This document shows positions 34,647 through 44,129 of a stretch of 64,000 bases of DNA, piece after piece. Source of the stretch: Pseudomonadota bacterium. Lineage in GTDB: Bacteria > Myxococcota_A > UBA9160 > JADFDR01. Below the pieces are notes generated by a model, which saw nothing but the letters and a program-made list of their open reading frames with translations, had not been told where the DNA came from and ran no database searches. A program made the translations under genes and the position numbers. Each line of letters opens with the position of its first letter. Position 1 is the stretch's first letter. The stretch is from positions 1 through 64,000 of the forward strand of contig PIVT01000013.1 in the NCBI GenBank assembly GCA_003353845.1. Direction: 5' to 3'.

Positions 34647-35859
34647 GCGATGCAAAAGGCACCACCTCGGTGATGAGTGGCTCAATTTCTTCTTCGGGCA
34701 ACTGGAAACGCCAGAACATGAGACCGAACAACCGACCTTCGCTATCCAGCCAATTGGGTAGCCCGGGGTCCTTGTGAGCCAGGATCATCTTGAAGCTACC
34801 GTCTTCTTCCAGCGTGGTTTGCTTGCGATTGCGGGAGATCGTGCGATAGCGGTAATCAAAGGTCTGCAGGAACCGATTCCACAGCACAAGGCTTGCGAAG
34901 CGGCACTCGGGCCAACGGCCGCGAATGATCAAGGCTTGATCCGGTTTGATGACGAAGGGTGCCATGGAGTAGACGTTGTCCATGGCGGCGTAGCCGATGT
35001 CTTCGTTGTTTCTTTCCAAGGAGGGCGCCGGAAGTTTATTGGGAATCCTGGACACCCAGGAGAAGGACATGTCTTCCCCGAGTGGATTGACACTGCGATC
35101 TAGCCACTGCGTGGCTCGGCGAATACTGGCCGCGACCGAGGCATCGCTAGGCGGTGGAGCCGGTGCTGGAGGCTCCAATGGCTCGATAACCAAAGGGATG
35201 TTGCGAAGGGGATCCAAGGCCACGCTCTCTTCTAACTCGAAGTAGTGACGGGTGGTAATGCTTACGGCATCAGGGGCCAGTTTGAGCCAATTGCCCTCGT
35301 GCGGAGTGGCGCTGGCGATGATTTCGTAGTTGCCATGGGCGTCGATTTCAAACTCGGTATCGTTGAGGGTGGCGCCGAGCTTTCCGATTCGATCTTCCTT
35401 GGTCTTGGTGAGTTCAACGGAAAATGAAGTGTACGTAGCGCCGTCGGTGTTGCCTTTGATGCGGTAGATCTGCTCTGCGCTTACGGATGCCTCGTAGTAG
35501 ATGGCGTCGGGGTTGTCTCCGAAAAGTTTCTTGTCCGGGTAATGCCAGCGCTTGAAGGCCGGTCGCATGGGGTCGGCCGACAGCCACACATCCAGGGTGT
35601 GGTTGATGGTGTGCAAGAGTAGAAGTCGCGCTTCGGCGAGGGTGTCCTCGTCGCCGAGGAGGCGCCAGGCGGGGTCTTCAAAACTCGCATCCTTGAGACT
35701 GATCAGCTCGATGAGTTCGCGCATGGCCTCAGCCGTCTCGGTGCCGTCACCCACTGCCGTCGTAAGCATGGAGGGCTTCAGCACGTTCAAGGAAAGTAAG
35801 CCGAGACCGGCTCCGCCTCCCGCCAGTGCAAATCCTTTTAAAAAGTCTCGACGCGACAT
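34636..35859 (-). CDS. Tat-exported DUF1214-like protein
   Basis: A 407-residue protein beginning MSRRDFLKGFALAGGGAG, a twin-arginine signal with the SRRDFLK motif, so it is exported folded, possibly with a cofactor. The body is paralogous to the 32104 protein: ATYTSFSVELTK, LGATLNDTEFEIDAHGNY, then DNVYSMAPFVIKPDQALII and a C-terminal MILAHKDPGLPNWLDSEG. The middle carries a proline-rich linker (about 230-240). Function unknown. A folded Tat substrate and a membrane-anchored paralogue, both beside sulfotransferases, suggest a shared pathway. Confidence 0.72.
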   Translation of the reverse strand: MSRRDFLKGFALAGGGAGLGLLSLNVLKPSMLTTAVGDGTETAEAMRELIELISLKDASFEDPAWRLLGDEDTLAEARLLLLHTINHTLDVWLSADPMRPAFKRWHYPDKKLFGDNPDAIYYEASVSAEQIYRIKGNTDGATYTSFSVELTKTKEDRIGKLGATLNDTEFEIDAHGNYEIIASATPHEGNWLKLAPDAVSITTRHYFELEESVALDPLRNIPLVIEPLEPPAPAPPPSDASVAASIRRATQWLDRSVNPLGEDMSFSWVSRIPNKLPAPSLERNNEDIGYAAMDNVYSMAPFVIKPDQALIIRGRWPECRFASLVLWNRFLQTFDYRYRTISRNRKQTTLEEDGSFKMILAHKDPGLPNWLDSEGRLFGLMFWRFQLPEEEIEPLITEVVPFASLKS

Positions 35860-36042
35860 GGCTGCCCCTTTTCAGATACGGATTCGTTCTGTGAGCGCTG
35901 ATCACTTTGTTTAGCATCCAACCCGGCTAAATTCACGATAGGGCCAGAAACAATGAAGTGGAGTTGAAACGGGTCGGGTCGATATGGGGCACCGGATCTG
36001 GATTGGGTTACAGTTGAAAGCTACTTCTTTTGGGGGAGCACC

Positions 36043-38238
36043 GTGGTTGAGACCAAGATTACCTTTTGCCGACTCTGTGAAGCCACTTGCGGGCTTCAGG
36101 TGGAGATTGAGGACAATAAAATCCTCGGGATCAAACCGGATCCCGAGCACGTAGTCAGCAAAGGCTATGCCTGTGTAAAAGGCACGCGCTATGCATCCGT
36201 CCAGCACAACCCCGATCGTCTAACCCAACCCTTGAAGCGAGTCGGCGAGGCGTGGCAGGAAATATCCTGGGAGCAAGCCCTCTCTGAGATCGCCAAAAAA
36301 ATCCGCCAACTCATGGATGAGCATGGACCGAACAGTGTCGGGCATTTCGCCGGATCGCCCTCGGGCGCCAATGTGCTGTCTCCCATCTTCCGTGGCGCTC
36401 TCTTTGAAGCCATGGGTTCAAGCCGCATGTATGGAACTGGCACTTGCGACACCATGAATAAGTTCCGAGTGAATGAGGACATGTACGGATCGCCCATGCG
36501 GCTCGCTTATCCGGACATCAACCATTGTCAGTTCATGCTGGTGTTGGGCGCGAATCCCGCGATCTCTGGCAATACGCTCTATCACTTGCCCGATGCAAAG
36601 CGCCGTTTCAAGGAACTGGTGGCGCGCGGGGGCAGGGCTGTGTTTATCAACCCACGTCGCGTCGAAACTTCAAGCGTTGGCGAACATCACTTCATACGCC
36701 CCGATACGGATCTCTTTTTCCTGGCCGCCTTCTGCAATGAGTTGATTCGTGAAGGGCACGTTGATGCCAAGCGCGTCGACGCCTTCATGAAAAATGTTCA
36801 GGGGCTTGAACGTGTGGTAAGCGCTTGGACGCCAGAGCGACAAGCGGCCGTGACGGGAATTTCTGCGGACAGCTTGCGCGAGCTTGTGCAAGGTCACGCC
36901 GCAGCCCAGGGCGCGGCGTTGTACATGGCGACGGGAGTGAACCAGGGACGAAGTGGCACACTGTGTTTCTGGTTGCTTGAGTGCATCAATGCCATCTCGG
37001 GGAATCTCGATCGCGTGGGCGGCACACTTATGGGCGAGGGCCTCATCGACATGGCTCAGGAGGTGATGACCAACCCCCAAATCATGTTGAGCTTCGACCG
37101 GGACGACAGTTTTCCCACCGTCGCTGGCCAGCAGCCCGCAGGTATGTTGGCCGACGATATTCTTCGTGAAGACGCTGAGCGCGTACGGGCTCTGATCGTG
37201 GATGCCAGCAATCCCTTGCTGACTTGTCCCAATCCCAACGGACGTCTGGAGGAGGCCTTCAAGAAGCTTGAGCTACTGATCAGTATTGATCTTTTCCGCA
37301 ACGAGACGGGCAACCTCGCACATTACATTCTCCCAGCCGCCAACTGGATGGAGCGTCCAGAGTTTCCCTATGCGTTGCAAAGCTTCACGGCGTGTACTCC
37401 GACGCCCTATATGATCTACGCCGACGCATTGCTCAAGCCGCCTGCGGGCGTGCGACACGAGTGGTGGATGTTCGTGCGCCTGGCTGATGAACTCGGGCTG
37501 CGGCTTTTCAACCACCGCCTGGGAAGCGTGGCTGCCAAGTTGGCTGCACGCCTGGAAGGGACCTTTCTGGGGCGCTTCATCTCTCTGCCTCATCTGTTGT
37601 TTGACGGAATGATGAAGAAGGGCGGCTTGCCGAGCGGCAAGAAAATGACTCGGGATCATCCACACGGGATCCTGATGCCTGAGAACCACGGCGGAAACTT
37701 CCTGGGCAGTGATCGCGTACTCACTGAGGATGGAAGAGTGGATCTCGCGCCTTCGAAAATTGCGAGCAGCTTCGAAGCTCAAGCGGAAAGGCTGTACGAG
37801 GAAGAACTCGAAAATGCCGGGCGCTTTAAACTCATCGGCAAACGCGAGATGAGCCGCATCAACACCTCTTCTTGTAACTCCGAAAAGTTGGTGAGGGACA
37901 GGACCAACTACGCCTATCTCTGTCCCGAGGATGCGTCGAAGTTGGGTGTGAGCAATGGCGAGATCCTGGAGGTCGAATCTGCCTTTGGCCGCATTGAAAT
38001 CCCGGCCCGCCTGACCGACGCACTCATGCCGCGCACCATTGCCATCCCCCAGTGCTGGGGGCATGGCAAAGCCGATGGCCTCCCCCATGCGCAGAAGCAC
38101 CCGGGCGTAAACTCAAACCTGTTGTCCGGGGATGGCAGCGCCAACGTCGAAGCTCTCTCCGGCATGTCGCATCAATCGGGCATCCTTGTGGATGTTCGGA
38201 AGCTAGAAGCCTTCCCAGCTCCACCGAGGGATATTTAA
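36043..38238 (+). CDS. Molybdopterin oxidoreductase, DMSO reductase superfamily (3)
   Basis: A 731-residue protein starting at GTG 36043 with GGGGGAG upstream. The N-terminus TFCRLCEATCGL gives C-x2-C-x3-C, with the fourth cysteine in GYACVKG. Other marks are FMLVLGANPAISGNTLYH, AVFINPRRVETSSVGEHHFI, and AIPQCWGHGKADGL near the end. There is no export signal. The usual Mo-ligand cysteine position appears to be arginine (CDTMNKFRV). Closest in the window to the 28302 protein by N-terminal sequence. It stands alone between the Tat protein and the PEP-CTERM gene. Substrate unknown. Confidence 0.85.
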   Translation: MVETKITFCRLCEATCGLQVEIEDNKILGIKPDPEHVVSKGYACVKGTRYASVQHNPDRLTQPLKRVGEAWQEISWEQALSEIAKKIRQLMDEHGPNSVGHFAGSPSGANVLSPIFRGALFEAMGSSRMYGTGTCDTMNKFRVNEDMYGSPMRLAYPDINHCQFMLVLGANPAISGNTLYHLPDAKRRFKELVARGGRAVFINPRRVETSSVGEHHFIRPDTDLFFLAAFCNELIREGHVDAKRVDAFMKNVQGLERVVSAWTPERQAAVTGISADSLRELVQGHAAAQGAALYMATGVNQGRSGTLCFWLLECINAISGNLDRVGGTLMGEGLIDMAQEVMTNPQIMLSFDRDDSFPTVAGQQPAGMLADDILREDAERVRALIVDASNPLLTCPNPNGRLEEAFKKLELLISIDLFRNETGNLAHYILPAANWMERPEFPYALQSFTACTPTPYMIYADALLKPPAGVRHEWWMFVRLADELGLRLFNHRLGSVAAKLAARLEGTFLGRFISLPHLLFDGMMKKGGLPSGKKMTRDHPHGILMPENHGGNFLGSDRVLTEDGRVDLAPSKIASSFEAQAERLYEEELENAGRFKLIGKREMSRINTSSCNSEKLVRDRTNYAYLCPEDASKLGVSNGEILEVESAFGRIEIPARLTDALMPRTIAIPQCWGHGKADGLPHAQKHPGVNSNLLSGDGSANVEALSGMSHQSGILVDVRKLEAFPAPPRDI

Positions 38239-38314
38239 TACGCTTGTTGATCTGGCATGTTTTTAACGGATTTTTAATGAAAATTTAATGAGTTGCCTCC
38301 TCCTTTTGCGCAGG

Positions 38315-38328
38315 AATAGTGCTATTCG
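38315..38328. promoter_or_regulatory. Inverted repeat upstream of the PEP-CTERM gene
   Basis: GAATAGTGCTATTC has two 6-bp arms with a 2-nt centre and lies about 110 bp upstream of the PEP-CTERM start, directly before a TATAAA that could be a -10 box. It may be an operator. I see no convincing sigma-54 box of the kind reported for some PEP-CTERM genes. Confidence 0.3.
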
Positions 38329-38439
38329 AGTATAAAGACAAGTGTGGTACCTTCTTGTGGTACACGCCGTTTAGATAGAAGGACTCGGGGTAGGCAGGGG
38401 AACTCAAGCAAGCGAAGTCAAAGATTTGGGGAGATCAGA

Positions 38440-39042
38440 GTGAGCCAGTTCAGTTGGAGTTTTATTCGAAGCAGAGTTGCGTTGCTCTTCCTGCTTGTAG
38501 CGGTATTGCTAAGTCTCAGCACAGGCCGTGAAGCCAACGCGGCTGAGTTTTATCTCGCCTATGATGGATGTCTGAATGAGGTGGCCTTCGATATCGAGTC
38601 GGATCAAACTGGCCTTGCGTTGGATCTGTGCCTAGCCAATAGCGATGGCTATGTGTACTTCTTTAATTATTCATGGATCCTAGAAGCTACGGACAAAATT
38701 GAGGTTGTTTCTTGGACCCCTGATAACGGTTCACCTGCTGATACATCTGATCCGGAAGGCTGGTGGATCTCTGGGACGAAGGCTGCTCCAGGCCAGTTCT
38801 CAGCGGGTCCTGTTCGCGTGGGGACGGTGACCGTTGATATCGGGCTCGGAGGAGGGGAGATCTGGGCTGGTTCCAACGGTGCCCTCGTGTACGAAAAGAC
38901 CGAAGACCCAGGTTTGGTTAGTTCCGTGATTCCACCCACCCTCGTCCCTGAACCGAGCATCCAAATACTAGAATCCGTGATGCTCGCGCTGTTATTTCTG
39001 TTAGGGCTGAGCAGGCATCACTCAGCCATCAAGACCCATTAG
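38440..39042 (+). CDS. PEP-CTERM sorting-domain protein
   Basis: About 200 residues from GTG 38440, chosen for the GGGGAG upstream and because a signal peptide follows directly (SRVALLFLLVAVLLSLSTG, cleaved near EANAAEF). The middle is a beta-rich secreted domain of unknown function. The C-terminus is VPEPSIQILES, a hydrophobic helix and LSRHHSAIKTH, the PEP-CTERM signal. It would be processed by an exosortase, which is not encoded in this window, and placed at the outer envelope or in extracellular polymer. Confidence 0.75.
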   Translation: MSQFSWSFIRSRVALLFLLVAVLLSLSTGREANAAEFYLAYDGCLNEVAFDIESDQTGLALDLCLANSDGYVYFFNYSWILEATDKIEVVSWTPDNGSPADTSDPEGWWISGTKAAPGQFSAGPVRVGTVTVDIGLGGGEIWAGSNGALVYEKTEDPGLVSSVIPPTLVPEPSIQILESVMLALLFLLGLSRHHSAIKTH

Positions 39043-39078
39043 AAGCGATCGGCGTCGCCCGACCTATCACCCACCTAT

Positions 39079-40104
39079 TTACCCACCGACGTGATTCATC
39101 TCAAGCTTTCGACCATTGGATTGGGCTGCGTCTTGTTCTGTTTTCTGCGTGCGCAATTGGGAATAGCGATCTGCTCGTTTCTCCCAGGCGCTTGCAATGA
39201 TTTCGCGTAAGTGGTCATCGCTCGTACCGCGGCGAATGGGGGTCTTGAGATCGACGCCCTCAGAGGCAAACAGACACGGAATGAGCCGTCCCTCCGAGGA
39301 AAGTCGGGCACGTGAACACTCGCCACAGAAGGGTTCGGTGACGGAGGTGATGAAGCCCACTTCGCCCTGTCCATCTCGATAGCGCCAGCGCCGGGCCACT
39401 TCTCCGTGATAGTTCGGGTCCACGGGTTCAATGGGGAACTCGGCGTTGATTTTTTCGATGAGTTCCTTGGTGGGCACGACATGGGACAAGTCCCAGCCGT
39501 TCCTATTGCCCACGTCCATAAACTCGATGAAGCGCAAGGTGTGCCCGCTTCCGCGGAAATGCCCAGCCAGGTCGATGAGGGTGTGATCGTTGACGCCGCG
39601 TTGCACCACAGCGTTGATCTTGATGGGTGCAAGCCCCGCTTTCTCGGCCGCTTCAATGCCCGCCAGGACCTGTGAGACCGGGGTGTCCACGCCGTTGAGA
39701 TGCCGATAGATGGTATCTTCCAAGCTGTCGAGGCTAACCGTGACTCGCTTTAAGCCGGCGTCGCTCAAGGCCTGGGCGTGCTTGGCCAGCAGGATTCCGT
39801 TGGTGGTCAAAGCGATGTCTTCTACGCCGGGAATTTGGTTGAGCTTGGCAATCAGTGTCGGCAATTGCGCGCGTACCAAGGGCTCGCCACCCGTGATGCG
39901 CAGTTTCTTCACCCCCAACTCGACGAAGATACGCGCCAGGCGTTCAATCTCTTCAAAGTGCAAGATCTTGGAACGGGGTAGGAAGTCGTAGTTTTCGTGG
40001 AAAACATCCTGTGGCATACAGTAGCCGCAGCGGAAATTGCAACGATCTGTGACCGAGATGCGCAGATCGTGCAGTGGGCGCTGTAGTGTGTCGGTGGGCC
40101 GCAT
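39079..40104 (-). CDS. moaA: GTP 3',8-cyclase MoaA
   Basis: A 341-residue radical-SAM enzyme that makes the first intermediate of molybdopterin from GTP. The N-terminal radical-SAM cluster is C-x3-C-x2-C (DRCNFRCGYC, about 21-30). The C-terminal second cluster is CGECSRARLSSEGRLIPC (about 258-275). The motif RITGGEPLVR is the SAM site. The chain ends in the conserved GG. It lies 23 nt downstream of nfuA in the same direction, sensible because MoaA needs two Fe-S clusters and the three molybdoenzymes nearby need its product. Confidence 0.95.
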   Translation of the reverse strand: MRPTDTLQRPLHDLRISVTDRCNFRCGYCMPQDVFHENYDFLPRSKILHFEEIERLARIFVELGVKKLRITGGEPLVRAQLPTLIAKLNQIPGVEDIALTTNGILLAKHAQALSDAGLKRVTVSLDSLEDTIYRHLNGVDTPVSQVLAGIEAAEKAGLAPIKINAVVQRGVNDHTLIDLAGHFRGSGHTLRFIEFMDVGNRNGWDLSHVVPTKELIEKINAEFPIEPVDPNYHGEVARRWRYRDGQGEVGFITSVTEPFCGECSRARLSSEGRLIPCLFASEGVDLKTPIRRGTSDDHLREIIASAWEKRADRYSQLRTQKTEQDAAQSNGRKLEMNHVGG

Positions 40105-40127
40105 TGCTGTTTCCTTGGACCGTGCGA

Positions 40128-40706
40128 TTACTGGAAGTAAGGGTTCTCGCCCTCGGCGTGATTGGTACCGTCAACGACAAAATGAATCTCGGGAACCGCA
40201 GTGAGGATGGTGTTCTCCACGCCATCCTTCAAAGTGACATCGGCTTGCCCGCAACCCTGGCATCCTCCACTGAAGCGAATAAAAACCTTGTCGCCCTGGA
40301 CGTCGATGAGATCCACGGAGCCGCCATGAGAGGCCACGCCGGGGTTGATCTGCTCTTGGATGACTTCGTGGACTTTTACGGCCACGGGATTTTCCATGAG
40401 TGGAGTCTTGTTGGGATTCTCGAAGGTGAACCCGCTACCGCTATCGTCGCTCACATACTTGAGGGTAGAGCCCTTCAGGAGAGGACAGCTTTCGGGATCG
40501 ACGAGAAATATTACACCGTCGTGGTCGATGGTCTCGTCCTCGGGGGTTTGCTCGGCCCGATCGACAAATTGCATTCCGTAGTGGTAGGCCATGGGGCCCT
40601 TCATGGTAACGCGCACGCGGATGACGCTGTCGTCATCACGTTCGAGTAGTACTTCCCGGATCTTTTTCTCAGCGAGTTCTTCCAGGGCAAGTAAAGGGGT
40701 GGTCAT
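40128..40706 (-). CDS. nfuA: NfuA-like iron-sulfur carrier
   Basis: A 192-residue protein with an N-terminal degenerate A-type (HesB-like) domain and a C-terminal NifU-like domain carrying the cluster motif C-x2-C in GGCQGCGQAD (about 148-157). It receives a 4Fe-4S cluster at the dimer interface and passes it to client enzymes. The A-type domain lacks its cysteine triad, as usual in NfuA. The upstream 269 bp to the crotonase gene hold no visible gene. It is probably co-transcribed with moaA. Confidence 0.9.
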   Translation of the reverse strand: MTTPLLALEELAEKKIREVLLERDDDSVIRVRVTMKGPMAYHYGMQFVDRAEQTPEDETIDHDGVIFLVDPESCPLLKGSTLKYVSDDSGSGFTFENPNKTPLMENPVAVKVHEVIQEQINPGVASHGGSVDLIDVQGDKVFIRFSGGCQGCGQADVTLKDGVENTILTAVPEIHFVVDGTNHAEGENPYFQ

Positions 40707-40975
40707 GCTGCGTTCTCCTAACTGTTAATGCTGTCTCTCAGAAGAGAGGTCGGTGTTTCAGGCTTCGTAGCCGTTCAAAAACTGACATGAGGTGGCTGTG
40801 GGAGCTGCAGCTCATGAGGATTCAGTGCTAAGGCTACAATACTTGACTGATCTGTCCAGTTTAAAAACCCTCGTTTTAGAGCGCCGTTACGGCTATTTAT
40901 CGCGGGAGCTCTGCTCGAGCTCGTTCAACTTCGAGCGGATAGGTAGCAGAATTTTAACGGGATGAGGATAGGGAA

Positions 40976-41815
40976 ATGACGCGCAGTGAAGCCCTGGAAA
41001 TCGAGCTTGGAAACGGTGAAAACCAGGGCATTGCCACGCTCTGGTTAGCCAACGAAGCGGGCCGTAACGCACTGGGAGAGGCCTTCTTTGCGGAATTGCC
41101 CCAGCGCTTGCAGCAACTCGCTGAAGACCCGGAGATTCGCGTTGTCATCCTGGCGGCTCGCGGCCGCGATTTCAGTGTGGGGATCGATTTAGAATTCCTG
41201 GCCCAAACCTTGAAACAAGAAGGAGAGAAGGCGCCACTTGCGGGAGTCGGCCGGCGTTTGGGCCTGCGTGAAGAGGTGATAAGGCTTCAGAGCGCGGTCT
41301 CCTCCATCGAGAAATGCCCGAAACCCGTGCTGGCCGCGGTGCATGGATATTGCTTAGGTGGGGGCATGGATGTGATTACCGCCTGTGATTTCAGGCTGGC
41401 TTCCAGCGAGGCCCTTTTCTCGATTCGCGAAACACGCATGGCCATGGTGGCCGATTTGGGAACGCTGCAACGCTTGCCCCGACTCGTGGGCGAAGGACAG
41501 GCGCGTCAGCTCGCCTACACGGGTGAAGATGTCAGCGCCTCGCGTGCACAGGAAATGGGGTTGGTGAATGAAGTCTTCGACAGCGTTGAGGCATTGCATG
41601 AAGAAGCACTCTCAATTGCCCGGAATATCAGTATGAATTCACCCTTGGCAGTGCAAGGGTCTAAAGCAGTGCTCCAGTACAGCCAAGGGAAAAGTACCGC
41701 GGACGGGCTCGACTATGTGGCGACTTGGAACGCAGCGTTCATCGAAAGCGAAGACCTGAAAGAGGGCGTGAGCGCCTTCTTCGAAAAGCGTCCGCCCCAT
41801 TTCAAAGGTTGCTGA
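40976..41815 (+). CDS. Enoyl-CoA hydratase/isomerase, dienoyl-CoA isomerase-like
   Basis: A 279-residue crotonase-fold enzyme acting on acyl-CoA. The oxyanion-hole regions are present: FSVGIDL (about 64-70) and AAVHGYCLGGGMDV (about 121-134). The segment ETRMAMVADLGTLQRLP carries the glutamate and aspartate typical of delta3,5-delta2,4-dienoyl-CoA isomerase (ECH1 type), which shifts double bonds when polyunsaturated fatty acids are degraded. I therefore favour an isomerase over a hydratase. It is single, forward, and convergent with hemN. Confidence 0.82.
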   Translation: MTRSEALEIELGNGENQGIATLWLANEAGRNALGEAFFAELPQRLQQLAEDPEIRVVILAARGRDFSVGIDLEFLAQTLKQEGEKAPLAGVGRRLGLREEVIRLQSAVSSIEKCPKPVLAAVHGYCLGGGMDVITACDFRLASSEALFSIRETRMAMVADLGTLQRLPRLVGEGQARQLAYTGEDVSASRAQEMGLVNEVFDSVEALHEEALSIARNISMNSPLAVQGSKAVLQYSQGKSTADGLDYVATWNAAFIESEDLKEGVSAFFEKRPPHFKGC

Positions 41816-41823
41816 GTGGGAAC

Positions 41824-43257
41824 TTAGATGGTCTTGCTGAACAACTGCTGGGAAGACTTTTGCTGTTCGGCCAGATACGCGTCAAAGGTCATGGCTACGT
41901 TGCGCACCAGTAAGCGCCCCACTGAAGTCAGTGTGATGCTTCCATTGGGTTCGATGGCAATGAGTTCATCGGCCAGCATGGGCTCCAAGCGAGTCAACTC
42001 ATCGGCATACAAGCTTGAGAAATTTCCCCCGAACCTGGCCTCGTAATCCTCGCTGCGTAGCTCACCGTGGCAGAACAGATTGGCGATGATCCAGCGTCGT
42101 CTCTGATCATCATCGCTGAGCAAATGACCACGCATGGTGGCAAAGCCCGTGTCCTCCACTCGCGCTTCCCAGTCGGGCAGATCGCGGGAGGATTGGATGT
42201 AACTATCGTGCAATTCGCTAATGGCACTGGGTCCGAAGCCCAGTAGGTCTACGCCCGATTGTGTGGTGTAACCCATGAAGTTGCGGCGCAGGGAACGCTC
42301 GTTGCGCGCGATGCACAACTCGTCGTCCGGACGCGCAAAGTGATCCATACCAATGTAGATATAGCCAGCGTCGATGAAACGTTTGATGGCCATGAGCATG
42401 ATGCGTAGGCGAGTCGTGGGATCGGGCAAATCCTTCTCGTCGAAACTGCGTTGCTGCTTGGCTTTCCAGGCTACGTGAGCGTAGGCGTAGAGAGCGATGC
42501 GGTCGGGGCTGACGTCGAGCACTTTGTCCAAGGTGTTCGAAAAGGAATCAACCGTTTGAAATGGAAGGCCATAGATCAAATCCAGGTTGACGCTTTCCAT
42601 GCCTCTCTTGCGCGCGGCGTCGGCGATGAAAAGAGTTTGCTCAAGGGGTTGGATGCGGTGAATGGCTTCCTGAACCTTCTCGTCCAAATCTTGCACACCC
42701 ATGGAAATTCGATTGAAACCACAATCGGCCAAGGTGTTGATTTGGTCTTGCGTCGTGACGCGCGGGTCGACTTCAATGGAGACCTCGGCTCCTTCGCTCA
42801 GCGGAAAGGCATCGGTCATGGAACGGAAAAGTGTTTGAATCTGGTCCGGAGAAAGATGGGTCGGAGTGCCGCCCCCCCAGTGCAATTGTGAGGTTGTCGG
42901 GTTCGACGGGATGGACTCGCGCACCGCGCGAATTTCCTTATCGATGATTTCGAGGTAGCGCTTGGGCAACTCTTCTTTTCGCGTGATGACGCGATTGCAG
43001 GCGCAGAAATGACACAGGCTGCGGCAGAAGGGAACGTGTGCGTAAAGGGCGACCTCGCTGCTGGTGCGCTCAGCTGTGCGTTGCAGGGCAGAGCGGTAGT
43101 CCTCGACCCCGAAATCGTCATTCCAACTGGGTGCCGTGGGGTAACTGGTGTAGCGAGGCCCTGAGGCGTCATAGCGCGGGATCACCTCTTCCAGTCGCTC
43201 GAAATCGACGTCAAAGGGTTCCGAAGTCGCGGGACCGGATGATTTGTTTGGGGACAC
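41824..43257 (-). CDS. hemN: Oxygen-independent coproporphyrinogen III oxidase HemN
   Basis: A radical-SAM enzyme that converts coproporphyrinogen III to protoporphyrinogen IX without oxygen, needed for haem synthesis under anoxia and relevant to the many cytochromes here. Seen: YTSYPTAPSW near the N-terminus, the cluster motif C-x3-C-x2-C followed by C (CRSLCHFCAC), WGGGTPTHLSP, and the C-terminal winged-helix HemN domain. About 477 residues from GTG 43257. A GTG two codons earlier (43263) has GGAA directly against it and is less likely. No FNR-type site was found upstream. Confidence 0.93.
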   Translation of the reverse strand: MSPNKSSGPATSEPFDVDFERLEEVIPRYDASGPRYTSYPTAPSWNDDFGVEDYRSALQRTAERTSSEVALYAHVPFCRSLCHFCACNRVITRKEELPKRYLEIIDKEIRAVRESIPSNPTTSQLHWGGGTPTHLSPDQIQTLFRSMTDAFPLSEGAEVSIEVDPRVTTQDQINTLADCGFNRISMGVQDLDEKVQEAIHRIQPLEQTLFIADAARKRGMESVNLDLIYGLPFQTVDSFSNTLDKVLDVSPDRIALYAYAHVAWKAKQQRSFDEKDLPDPTTRLRIMLMAIKRFIDAGYIYIGMDHFARPDDELCIARNERSLRRNFMGYTTQSGVDLLGFGPSAISELHDSYIQSSRDLPDWEARVEDTGFATMRGHLLSDDDQRRRWIIANLFCHGELRSEDYEARFGGNFSSLYADELTRLEPMLADELIAIEPNGSITLTSVGRLLVRNVAMTFDAYLAEQQKSSQQLFSKTI

Positions 43258-43383
43258 GTGCACTTCCTTTGTTCAATGCCCTAGGGGAGGAAAGGACCCA
43301 TTATGGCGCACTTTTCGACCGGGCGAGAGGTCTCGTATTGTCGCAGCTGCTTTTTTTAAGGCGATTCGCCTGACAGGCGAGTC

Positions 43384-44064
43384 TCAGGTCTGTTGACCCA
43401 AGCTGCGAAAGGTTTCGTTGGGAATGGACAAGAACAGGCCCTGGCAGCTAGCCGTGCGTTTCTCGCCCGCATACATCTCCCCTGTAATAAAAATCTTGCG
43501 TCCTTCCACTTTGTCGACTCTAGCCTCAAGTCGCAATTCTGTGTTGAGAGGTGTTGGTTTTTCGAAGCGCGTGGTCAGCGTCCCCGTGACACCAGGCTGT
43601 TTCGTTAGTACCTGCGTGAAACCCAGGAACTGATCGAAGATCGCGACGACGATACCGCCGTGCACACAACCGGGGGGGCCTTCGTAAGACCAGTTCAGGC
43701 TCACGGTACCACGCACAGTGTCTCCGTCGATCCACATATTGATGGGTGGCGCGATGGGGTTGCCGTGCCCGATGAGTGGATTGATCTCGTGGCTGATGAA
43801 GCCGTAACTGCCGTGCTCCTCAGTGTCCGAGAAGGCTACACGGCCGTAGTAGCGCGGGCAGTCTTCGAGTTGATCCGCCGCAGCTTCCACTTGGTCGGCT
43901 AACTTTGAGACGAGCGCCGGGTCGGGATCGCTGGTGACCAGGTTTTCCGTCAGCCGTTTAATCGCTCGAGACAAGCGTCGTCTTTCGGCCCAGGTTTCGT
44001 TGATGGGCTCGTGAATCTCTTCAGATTCAAACGGATGGTGAAAGGTCTGGTGAGATTCAGGCAT
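43384..44064 (-). CDS. PaaI-like hotdog thioesterase
   Basis: A 226-residue protein with a C-terminal hotdog domain of the PaaI type: WSYEGPPGCVHGGIVVAIFDQFLGF, where the HGG turn and following aspartate form the acyl-CoA hydrolysis site, then LTTRFEKPTPLNTELRLEARV. The N-terminal 80 residues are a helical, charged extension. It is cytoplasmic and likely hydrolyses an acyl-CoA; its specificity is unknown. It is co-directional with hemN (about 125 bp apart). Confidence 0.8.
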   Translation of the reverse strand: MPESHQTFHHPFESEEIHEPINETWAERRRLSRAIKRLTENLVTSDPDPALVSKLADQVEAAADQLEDCPRYYGRVAFSDTEEHGSYGFISHEINPLIGHGNPIAPPINMWIDGDTVRGTVSLNWSYEGPPGCVHGGIVVAIFDQFLGFTQVLTKQPGVTGTLTTRFEKPTPLNTELRLEARVDKVEGRKIFITGEMYAGEKRTASCQGLFLSIPNETFRSLGQQT

Positions 44065-44129
44065 GCTTCGCTCCCCGCTAGATAAGCCAGGGAAACTAGC
44101 CGTTTCGTCATCAGCTTGCGATTACAGCC

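Noticed and set aside
31938-38333. The 12-mer TTCGAGTATAAA occurs upstream of both the DUF1214-like gene and the PEP-CTERM gene
   Set aside because: A shared 12-mer is expected many times by chance in 64 kb on two strands, and neither copy has a -35 partner at normal spacing.
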